DNA from: an uncultured Clostridium sp.
GTDB taxonomy: Bacteria; Bacillota; Clostridia; TANB77; CAG-508
NCBI GenBank assembly: GCA_900555085.1
Contig: USJU01000058.1
Location: 1 to 9,085, forward strand
Length of the DNA stretch: 9,085 nucleotides
Reading direction: 5' to 3'
Below, piece after piece: positions 1 to 6,038 of the stretch (position 1 is the first letter of the stretch; every line of letters begins with the position of its first letter). Both the position numbers and the translations under genes were made by a program. The notes beneath the pieces were generated by a model. That model did not search any database and was not told the origin of the DNA. It saw only the letters and a program-made list of their open reading frames with translations.

Positions 1-2
1 GA

Positions 3-95
3 AAGTTCCTTGAGGCTGTTGCGGAGGCTGATACCATCGTCTTTGACAAGACCGGCACACTCACCTACGCCACACCCAAGGTCGCGCTTCTTTAA
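3..95 (+). CDS. Heavy-metal P-type ATPase, internal fragment (phosphorylation-site segment)
   Basis: This frame is open from the window edge and reads KFLEAVAEADTIVFDKTGTL, followed by TYATPKVALL and a stop at 93-95. DKTGTLT is the invariant P-type ATPase motif whose Asp is phosphorylated during transport. The preceding residues (EAVAEADTIVF) and the following T-P-K-V fit P1B-type metal exporters (Cu or Zn/Cd). Only about 30 residues of a protein normally over 600 long are present: both the membrane part before it and the ATP-binding domain after it are missing. The stop is created at the join with AT-rich DNA at about 87-95, so it is not a natural C-terminus. GC is about 56% here, far above the rest of the window, and the strand is opposite to every other gene. 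Family call is firm; metal specificity cannot be judged. Confidence 0.85.
   Translation, partial: KFLEAVAEADTIVFDKTGTLTYATPKVALL
87..95. other. Chimeric junction between unrelated sequences
   Basis: To the left lies GC-rich plus-strand P-type ATPase coding sequence; to the right lies AT-rich minus-strand flippase coding sequence. Both reading frames are interrupted at this point. The bases CTTCTTT could belong to either side, so the breakpoint is only placed to within about 9 bases. No inverted repeat, target duplication or recognisable element end is visible at the join. Assembly chimerism is the simplest reading; a true recombination is possible but less likely. Confidence 0.75.
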
Positions 96-320
96 AATTT
101 TAAAATATATCGGGATAAAACATGTTGTAAGCCCTGTGCCAACAAATTGAAATATTGTTCCAGGTATAGTCTGAGAAATAAGATATGCATCTGTTATTCC
201 TGTCGCTCCAAAATAATATGATAAAATTAATTCTCTAAAAAAGCCTAATATTTTTCCAATAATTGTAAAAAATACGATACCTGTCAAAGTTTTTCCAATT
301 TTTCTAATCTTTTCCCCCAT
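87..320 (-). CDS. murJ: MurJ/MviN-family lipid-linked oligosaccharide flippase, N-terminal part only
   Basis: The ATG at 318-320 lies inside the end of the polymerase gene (17-base overlap) with an AAAGGA-like ribosome site about 8 bases upstream. The first 77 or so residues include GKILGFFRELILSYYFGAT (about 22-40), ITDAYLISQTIPGTIFQF (42-59) and GTGLTTCFIPIYFK (61-74). This is the characteristic N-terminus of MurJ/MviN (MOP superfamily): a first membrane helix, then the R-E...FG.....DA pattern. Family members run to about 500 residues and flip lipid-linked cell-wall precursors. Placed directly after a Wzy polymerase, this one probably flips the polysaccharide repeat unit, filling the Wzx role; that role is inferred. 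The frame stays open to the window edge, but below position 87 it reads antisense ATPase DNA and loses MurJ character. No other flippase is present in the window. Confidence 0.85.
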
Positions 321-1587
321 TAACTTTTTCCTTTCTTATATATACTCTTCTATGTACAAAAAGCAGAAATATTTCAAAAGCAAAAATTGCCAATATATAA
401 GAATTATATATCCATGGTGAAATAATAAAACCATATATGTTCCAAAAATACATACAAATTATTAAACAACTAGATATACTTGTCTTGATGTCTCCTATTA
501 CAATTCTCTTCATACAATATTGTGTCACAATTCCCCTACAAAAGCAATATATTAATCCTCCAATCACACCAAAATCACATATAATACCTCTAAAAGCTGT
601 AAAAATATTGCCATATCCTGTAAGAATTTCCGAATAAACGCCTTGTACTCTTACTGTTAACCCCAAATCTTTAAAAATAAACATAAAATTATTTAAACCA
701 AATTGCAAAGAATCTAAATTTACTATTGAAAACCAATAATCAAAATTCACAACTTGAGCAAGAGCATATATCCATAATTTATCAGCAATTCTCTTACGCA
801 TCGCAATCGAAAAATCTCCTGTTCTTAATAACATTACAAAATATAATATTCCTATTAATGCTATAAAACTACTAAATAATAAAAGCAAATATTTTAAACT
901 TATTTTTGGCAATCTTCCATTTAAAAACATATATGATACACACCATCCTGCCAACCATAGAATACAGCATGCAATAAATCCTGCTTTAGTATTTGAAAAG
1001 AACATCATTCCAAGTTCAGGCATGAATGAAATAATAGTAGATAACATCTTTTGTTTCTTATTCTTGGCAAAATTATATGAATACCCTCCACTTAAAGCAC
1101 TTAAATACACAAACAATAATAATATTTGAGAAATAACTGTTGTTTTTTGTTCCCCAAAATATCTTTGTTCTGCGGTCTTTGTATTCATATTTATAATGCT
1201 TTGTATTGATGTAAAATATGTTAAATCAAATCCTGATAGACCTAATTGTATTAAGAAAGCTATTATTCCAAGTATTATTACAATTATCAAAATTTTCCAA
1301 TCATATTGCCTATCATATTTTTTTATTTTTTGTATATTTTTATTTTTTTTATTTACTAACAAAGCTCCTAATTCTGTGGCCAATATCGACAACATTATCC
1401 AAACCAATCCAGCATAGTTCCAATTATATTTTGTATGCCAAAAAAGCAATGGAAAAAATATAAATCCAATCCACATTATCAACATTAATATAATAGGATG
1501 CAATATAGAATTTGATATTAGCTTCCCAATAAAAACACATAAAATACTAATTGAAATTAGCAAAAATATCATAAAAAAAGAATTCAT
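304..1587 (-). CDS. Wzy-type oligosaccharide repeat-unit polymerase
   Basis: A 427-residue integral membrane protein with about ten or more hydrophobic segments, among them residues 4-22, 29-49, 59-78, 98-116, 150-168, 201-221, 232-254, 335-353, 369-390 and 395-412. The stretch GNIFTAFRGIICDFGVIGG (326-344) matches the N-x-x-T-x-x-R....D-x-G-x-x-G pattern of the O-antigen or oligosaccharide repeat-unit polymerase family; Arg and Asp at this site are typically conserved. Such proteins join undecaprenyl-linked repeat units on the outer face of the membrane. A good AAAGGT ribosome site lies 7 bases before the ATG, and the gap to the upstream glycosyltransferase is 26 bases. It overlaps the flippase start, suggesting translational coupling. 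Wzy proteins diverge strongly, so the call rests on topology, the motif and position between glycosyltransferases and a flippase. Confidence 0.85.
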   Translation of the reverse strand: MNSFFMIFLLISISILCVFIGKLISNSILHPIILMLIMWIGFIFFPLLFWHTKYNWNYAGLVWIMLSILATELGALLVNKKNKNIQKIKKYDRQYDWKILIIVIILGIIAFLIQLGLSGFDLTYFTSIQSIINMNTKTAEQRYFGEQKTTVISQILLLFVYLSALSGGYSYNFAKNKKQKMLSTIISFMPELGMMFFSNTKAGFIACCILWLAGWCVSYMFLNGRLPKISLKYLLLLFSSFIALIGILYFVMLLRTGDFSIAMRKRIADKLWIYALAQVVNFDYWFSIVNLDSLQFGLNNFMFIFKDLGLTVRVQGVYSEILTGYGNIFTAFRGIICDFGVIGGLIYCFCRGIVTQYCMKRIVIGDIKTSISSCLIICMYFWNIYGFIISPWIYNSYILAIFAFEIFLLFVHRRVYIRKEKVNGGKD

Positions 1588-1613
1588 TATTAATACCTTT
1601 CTAATATAAGCAT

Positions 1614-2495
1614 TTATTTTGCTTGCTTACACATCCTTTTGTACTTTTTTAGTTCCTTTAATAGAATTTTATTTGACTTTATTAAATTTTTTACTACAAA
1701 AATTTCTTTTTTTCTTATTGTATTGTTTATTTGTTTGGTTACTACACTATGATTATGTAATATTTCAAGTTGGGGCTCATATACTATTTTTAAATTATTT
1801 TCTAATATTCTTAAATATAATAAACTTTCTTCGCAATATAAAAATGTTCTATCATCTATTCCATCAAATCTATTTATATAATCTTTTGAAAATATTATAC
1901 AACAACCATATATAGGAATGTTTTCTCTTTTTATATTTATATCAATTCTATTTTTCCTTTTTTTATTTTTTTTCTTAAATAGAATTTCAAATATTTTTCC
2001 AAAACCAATATAAGCCAAAAACAATCTTACATACAATAAAAAAATAAATATATACTGTTCTTTTACGCTTTTCACTTTAATATTGTAACAAAATTCATCT
2101 CCCTTTGGTAACAATATTTTAGGGCCAAGAATAGCATAATGAAACTCATTATATTTTTCTATCATTAAATTGCAAAAGTTATTTTGGGTAAAAACTATAT
2201 CATTATTTACCATAATGATATAGTTTGCACCTCTTTTTTTAGCAAATTTAAATCCAACATTATTTCCTCTTGCAAATCCCAAATTTTTTTTATTAATTAT
2301 TATAAAAACATTAGAGTTATTTTTATACATATTTTTTAGTTTTTCTCCACTTCCATTTAACGAACCATTATCAACAATAACTATTTCATAATTTTCATTT
2401 GAATAATTATTTATAATTGATTCAACACATTTTTTTGTCTCCTCAATAACTTTATAATGCAATATCAAAAATACAATTTTCTCATTATATTTCAT
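1614..2495 (-). CDS. Glycosyltransferase family 2, rhamnosyltransferase-like (WbbL type)
   Basis: A 293-residue GT-A fold enzyme. Visible motifs are VDNGS (41-45, nucleotide-sugar binding), NLGFARGNN (71-79), the metal-binding NND (97-99, in place of DxD), the G-C-C segment with IIFSKDYINRFDGID (197-214), and E222-E223 in FLYCEES. This order is typical of the GT2 branch that holds rhamnosyltransferases such as WbbL. A hydrophobic stretch at 148-162 followed by a very Lys-rich segment (174-190) suggests membrane association on the cytoplasmic side. It would add one sugar to the undecaprenyl-linked repeat unit; the donor sugar cannot be read from sequence, and rhamnose is only the family default. 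Its start overlaps the end of the preceding GT2 gene by 11 bases and has only a weak ribosome site, implying coupled translation. It is among the most AT-rich genes here. Confidence 0.88.
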   Translation of the reverse strand: MKYNEKIVFLILHYKVIEETKKCVESIINNYSNENYEIVIVDNGSLNGSGEKLKNMYKNNSNVFIIINKKNLGFARGNNVGFKFAKKRGANYIIMVNNDIVFTQNNFCNLMIEKYNEFHYAILGPKILLPKGDEFCYNIKVKSVKEQYIFIFLLYVRLFLAYIGFGKIFEILFKKKNKKRKNRIDINIKRENIPIYGCCIIFSKDYINRFDGIDDRTFLYCEESLLYLRILENNLKIVYEPQLEILHNHSVVTKQINNTIRKKEIFVVKNLIKSNKILLKELKKYKRMCKQAK

Positions 2496-3252
2496 TTCTT
2501 TTCACATACCTTTTCTTTTTATATATGCCAAATAACATATTTCTGCCTGTATTTAATAAACTGTATAATACATTTTGATGTTCAGCATATCTATACAATT
2601 TATAATGCCATTTAATTAATTCTAAATAGCTATGATTACTTATACTTCCACTTCTTTTTCTATACATAGCTAATTCTTCATTAAGTAGATAACAATTTGC
2701 TTTTTTGCAAACTTTTAACCACATAGCATAGTCATTATTTTTTTTTATATCATCTATTTGGATTATTCCAATTTTACTTGAGTCATACATTACAGTCAAG
2801 CATCCCAGCCAACAATAATTAAACATTCCCGTTTTTGTTATTTTTTTAGGTCCTGTTACTTTTCTTCCATTTGAATTACCATTTTCATCAATTTCAATAT
2901 AATCAGTATAGCTAAAGTAATAATTATTTTTTTTCATAAAATTAATTTGTTTTTCTAATTTATCATTCTTCCATAAATCATCACTATCTAAGAATGCAAT
3001 CCATCTTCCTTTTGCTTCTCTCAAAGCTTTATTTCTACTTACTGCTGCACCACTATTCACTTCATTTTTCAAATAAATAATTCTACTATCATTTATTTTT
3101 TTCACAACTTCATTTGTATTATCTGTTGAACAATCATCAATAATTATTAATTCCCAATTTCTATATGTTTGATTAATCACAGAATCAATAGTTTCTTTAA
3201 TAAACTTTCCAGTATTAAAAGAAGGCATGATAATTGATACTAATTCATTCAT
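2485..3252 (-). CDS. Glycosyltransferase family 2, TuaG-like
   Basis: A 255-residue single-domain GT-A enzyme. The N-terminus VSIIMPSFNTGKFIKETIDS (5-24), I-I-D-D-C-S-T-D-N-T (37-46), GAAVSRNKALREAKGRWIAF (68-87) and the metal-binding LDSDDLW (88-94) form a textbook GT2 N-terminal half. NNDYAMWLK (172-180) is the region holding the usual catalytic base. The overall pattern and length resemble TuaG of the Bacillus subtilis teichuronic acid locus (recalled resemblance, not computed). No membrane helix is evident, so it is probably cytoplasmic and peripheral, adding a sugar to the lipid-linked repeat unit; donor and linkage are unknown. Its ATG lies within the last codons of the acyltransferase gene (8-base overlap). 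The nearest GGAGG is about 15 bases upstream, so coupled translation seems likely. Confidence 0.9.
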   Translation of the reverse strand: MNELVSIIMPSFNTGKFIKETIDSVINQTYRNWELIIIDDCSTDNTNEVVKKINDSRIIYLKNEVNSGAAVSRNKALREAKGRWIAFLDSDDLWKNDKLEKQINFMKKNNYYFSYTDYIEIDENGNSNGRKVTGPKKITKTGMFNYCWLGCLTVMYDSSKIGIIQIDDIKKNNDYAMWLKVCKKANCYLLNEELAMYRKRSGSISNHSYLELIKWHYKLYRYAEHQNVLYSLLNTGRNMLFGIYKKKRYVKRNEI

Positions 3253-4093
3253 ATTTTCTTTTTATTTCCTCCATTTCAAGCACACTTGCTATTTGATGTA
3301 TTATTACACTTTTATCAATTTTTTTGATATACTTTCTAAAGGGATATACTATTTTAATTATAATTTCAAGTATTGGTTTATATATAACATGTAATTTGCA
3401 ATAAGCTTTTCTAAATTTAAAGTTTTCAATTTTATATTCTTGCGCTTTTGTAATATGATTGATATTTCTCGATCCAGAAGATATATATTTTTTATTTTGT
3501 ACATTCAAATATTCATTTAAAACAATATAATGGATTGCATCACTAATTCTATATTTTAAGTAATCAGGATGATATTTAGCTGTACAACTTTCAACACAAT
3601 CACTAAATTTTTTAATAGTCATATATCCTATTAATTTATTATCTTCACAACTAAAGCCTCCCCAAAAGTCAACATCTTCTTCAAATTCCCTTAAGCAATT
3701 TATTCTAAATTGTTTAAAATCCTTTTTATTATCAGCATTTTCATATCCTTTAAATGCTGCTTCATAAACCTCATATAAATCTTCTAAATAATCATTAGGA
3801 TTAATCATAAAAACATTACATTTTTTTAGTGATTGATTAATATGTTTTCTTTTTTTTGAAGTTAACTCTTCTATTTTAAATGGTGCTTCTTTTATTACAT
3901 ACCACCATTCTGTTTTTTCTTTACAATCCCAATCCGTGCAATATCTTACAAATAATGGTTTACCACCTTTTATGTTCCATATATCTCCATTTTTTATCGG
4001 CTCTTCATTGATTTTTTCATGTGGTGCTGTTGATGGTATAGCTGCATGATTATAATATTTCCATCCTGGTATTTCTTTTCTTATTTTGCTCAT
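3245..4093 (-). CDS. GNAT-fold putative acyltransferase of the polysaccharide locus
   Basis: A 282-residue soluble protein. The central and C-terminal parts look like a GNAT/FemAB-type fold: a basic ELTSKKRKHINQSLKKC segment (76-92), helix DLYEVYEAAFKGYEN (105-119), the strand pair NKLIGYMTIKKFSD (152-165), helix ISDAIHYIVLNEYLN (183-197), then ISSGSRNINH (204-213) and IENFKFRKAYCKLHVIYKP (222-240). The last block resembles a recurrent feature of unassigned GNAT-like proteins in capsule loci, from memory. A classic GNAT Q/R-x-x-G-x-G/A acetyl-CoA loop is not obvious, so the donor is uncertain. It lies directly after the PglC-like gene (10-base gap, TAAGGA ribosome site 7 bases before ATG and overlapping that gene's stop). 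Inference: it N-acylates the 4-amino sugar made by the two upstream enzymes, or modifies the growing glycan. Function is not established. Confidence 0.6.
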   Translation of the reverse strand: MSKIRKEIPGWKYYNHAAIPSTAPHEKINEEPIKNGDIWNIKGGKPLFVRYCTDWDCKEKTEWWYVIKEAPFKIEELTSKKRKHINQSLKKCNVFMINPNDYLEDLYEVYEAAFKGYENADNKKDFKQFRINCLREFEEDVDFWGGFSCEDNKLIGYMTIKKFSDCVESCTAKYHPDYLKYRISDAIHYIVLNEYLNVQNKKYISSGSRNINHITKAQEYKIENFKFRKAYCKLHVIYKPILEIIIKIVYPFRKYIKKIDKSVIIHQIASVLEMEEIKRKYE

Positions 4094-4103
4094 TTCATAT
4101 TCC

Positions 4104-4778
4104 TTACATCTTCAATTTTTCTTTATATTCTTCTTCCGATATTTGCTTCGTTCTTAACAAATAATCGCATAAGTCTTCTGCTGTGTCCATTCCTTCTGTA
4201 TTTATATCATCTTTTTTAAAAACTTTTAAAACTGTTTTTAAAATTATCTTCATATCTGTGAAAAATGTTATTTTTTTTATGTATTCTAAGTCATAATTGA
4301 GTTTTTCTTCCCAAGATATGTTATTTCTTCCATTTACTTGAGCAAGTCCAGTTAGACCTTGCCTAACTGCATGTCTTTTTCTTTGTTCGTTATTCATAAA
4401 TAGCATGTCTCTTATAAGCTGCGGTCTTGGTCCTACTATTGCCATATCGCCTTTAATTATATTTATTAATTCTGGTAATTCGTCTAAACTTGTGCTTCTT
4501 AGAAATTTTCCAAATTTTGTTAATCTTTGTGAATCTGGTAATAGTTTTCCATTTTCGTCTTTTTCATCTGTCATAGTTCTAAATTTATATAAAGTAAATA
4601 TTTTTTCATTTTTACCTGGTCGTTGTTGTTTGAAAATTATTGGACTTCCTAACTTTGTTCTTACCAAAATTGAAACTATTAATAATACTGGTGATAGACA
4701 TATTAAAGCAATTAAGCTTAATATAAAATCCAACATTCTTTTTATGTATTTTTCATATATACCTTTTTTATGTTCCAT
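4104..4778 (-). CDS. PglC-like monotopic phosphoglycosyltransferase (initiating sugar transferase)
   Basis: A 224-residue small (PglC-type) bacterial sugar transferase. It has YIKRMLDFILSLIALICLSP (11-30) as the re-entrant membrane helix with the helix-breaking Ser-Pro, R53-P54-G55 in the FKQQRPGKNEKIF segment, K65-F66-R67-T68-M69, the catalytic Asp-Glu dyad D99-E100 in SLDELPEL, VGPRP (115-119), and GLTGLAQVNGRN (141-152). It lacks the extra N-terminal membrane domain of WbaP-type enzymes. It would transfer sugar-1-phosphate from a UDP-sugar to undecaprenyl phosphate, starting each repeat unit. Length and the block DINTEGMDTAEDL (191-203) align well with Campylobacter PglC, which uses UDP-diacetylbacillosamine. 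A C-terminal tail (about 200-224) resembles a SHOCT domain. The start overlaps the aminotransferase stop by one base (TAATG), with AAAGGA about 11 bases upstream. Confidence 0.93.
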   Translation of the reverse strand: MEHKKGIYEKYIKRMLDFILSLIALICLSPVLLIVSILVRTKLGSPIIFKQQRPGKNEKIFTLYKFRTMTDEKDENGKLLPDSQRLTKFGKFLRSTSLDELPELINIIKGDMAIVGPRPQLIRDMLFMNNEQRKRHAVRQGLTGLAQVNGRNNISWEEKLNYDLEYIKKITFFTDMKIILKTVLKVFKKDDINTEGMDTAEDLCDYLLRTKQISEEEYKEKLKM

Positions 4779-6013
4779 TATTCAAAACATCCTTTTATAA
4801 CTTCTATAATCTTTTCTTGTTGTTCTGGTGTCATTTTATTGTCAGATGGCAAACATAATCCTCTTGTAAAAATATCCATTCCAATATCTTCTGTCTCTTC
4901 CTTAATATATGCATTAGTTTTTGCTCTTCCATTTCCTGCTTTGGTTACAAATGGGTTCATTCTAAATATAGGTTGCATATGCATTGGTTTCCATATTGGT
5001 CTTCCTTCTGCATTTATTTCTGCAAGTTTTTCTAGTATCTCTGTTGGGCATGTTTTTCCTTTTTCTGTTATATAAAGTGCTTCTTGTTCTCCTCTTACTT
5101 GTTTGCACATTGCTTCTTTATCTATTATCATGCAAGAAAGCCAATAATTTGGGTTGCATTCTTTTGGTATTGGGTTCATTTTTATAGGTAAATCTTTTAA
5201 TCCTTCTTTATATCTTTCATATATTGCCTTTTTTTGAGCAATATGTTCTTCTAAGTATGGAATTTGTCCTCTTACAACACCTGCTATAACATTGCTCATT
5301 CTGTAGTTATATCCTATTTCTTCATGTTGATACCAACTTGCCTCTTCTCTACTTTGTGTTGACCATTTTCTTGCTTTATTTGCTGCTTCTAAGTCATCTG
5401 TTAATAACATTCCTCCACTTGAACCTGTAATAATTTTATTTCCATTAAATGAAATGCAATTATATTTTCCAAATGTTCCTGTTTGTTTTCCTTTATATGT
5501 AGCACCTAAGCTTTCTGCTGCATCTTCTATTATTGTTGCATTATGTTTTTTAGCAATTGCAAATATTTCATCTATTTTTCCTGGTGTTCCATATAAATGT
5601 GCTACAACTATTATTCTAACTTCTGGATATAGTTCAAACGCTTTTTCTAGAGCTACTGGATCCATGTTCCAAGAATCATATTCTGTATCTATAAATACAG
5701 GAATTCCGCCTTCATATATAATTGGATTTACTGTTGCACTGAATGTCATGTCACTGCAAAATACTTTTTCTCCTGTTTTTATTCCTGCAAGTTTCATTGC
5801 TAGATGAAGTGCAGCTGTTCCTGAAGATAGTGCAACTGCATATTTACATCCTACTTTGTTGCATATATTTTTTTCAACTTCATTAATATTAGCTCCTACT
5901 GTACTCATCCAATTTGTGTTATATGCTTCTTCAACATATTTTATTTCATCTCCATGCATTGTTGGTGATGAAAGCCATACTTTCTTTTCAAAAGGTTTTA
6001 TATCTTTTTTCAT
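4778..6013 (-). CDS. DegT/DnrJ/EryC1-family PLP-dependent sugar aminotransferase (PglE-like)
   Basis: A 411-residue fold-type I aminotransferase. Landmarks are the entry segment VWLSSPTMHGDEIKYVEEAY (12-31), SSGTAAL (63-69, PLP phosphate binding), SDMTFSATVNPI (87-98), D164 in EDAAESLGA (163-171, contacts the PLP pyridine nitrogen), and SFNGNKIIT (188-196) with K193 as the Schiff-base lysine. Further on are EIGYNYRMSN (232-241), RPIWKPMHMQPIF (338-350) and TRGLCLPSDN (383-392). The GNKIIT context is the one found in PglE, which converts UDP-4-keto-6-deoxy-GlcNAc to the 4-amino sugar using glutamate. The gene immediately upstream is the matching 4,6-dehydratase (25-base gap), which supports that reaction here. 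An AAGGA ribosome site lies about 7 bases before the ATG. Other keto-sugar substrates are possible, but aminotransfer to a nucleotide sugar is well supported. Confidence 0.93.
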   Translation of the reverse strand: MKKDIKPFEKKVWLSSPTMHGDEIKYVEEAYNTNWMSTVGANINEVEKNICNKVGCKYAVALSSGTAALHLAMKLAGIKTGEKVFCSDMTFSATVNPIIYEGGIPVFIDTEYDSWNMDPVALEKAFELYPEVRIIVVAHLYGTPGKIDEIFAIAKKHNATIIEDAAESLGATYKGKQTGTFGKYNCISFNGNKIITGSSGGMLLTDDLEAANKARKWSTQSREEASWYQHEEIGYNYRMSNVIAGVVRGQIPYLEEHIAQKKAIYERYKEGLKDLPIKMNPIPKECNPNYWLSCMIIDKEAMCKQVRGEQEALYITEKGKTCPTEILEKLAEINAEGRPIWKPMHMQPIFRMNPFVTKAGNGRAKTNAYIKEETEDIGMDIFTRGLCLPSDNKMTPEQQEKIIEVIKGCFE

Positions 6014-6038
6014 TGTTTTTCCTTCTTTTCATATACTC

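Noticed and set aside
1..86. Continuation of the flippase reading frame to the window edge on the minus strand
   Set aside because: The frame is open, but the residues after about 78 (Arg-Asp-Leu-Gly-Cys-Gly onward) lose the membrane-protein character of MurJ, and the opposite strand encodes a clear P-type ATPase motif.
1318..1354. T-rich stretch as a possible transcription terminator
   Set aside because: It lies inside the polymerase coding frame, has no GC-rich hairpin beside it and encodes a Lys/Asn-rich cytoplasmic loop.
4405..5075. Plus-strand open frames opposite the sugar transferase and aminotransferase genes (4405-4800 and 4770-5075)
   Set aside because: They lie entirely antisense to well-recognised genes, have no family motifs and arise from the codon bias of the real genes.
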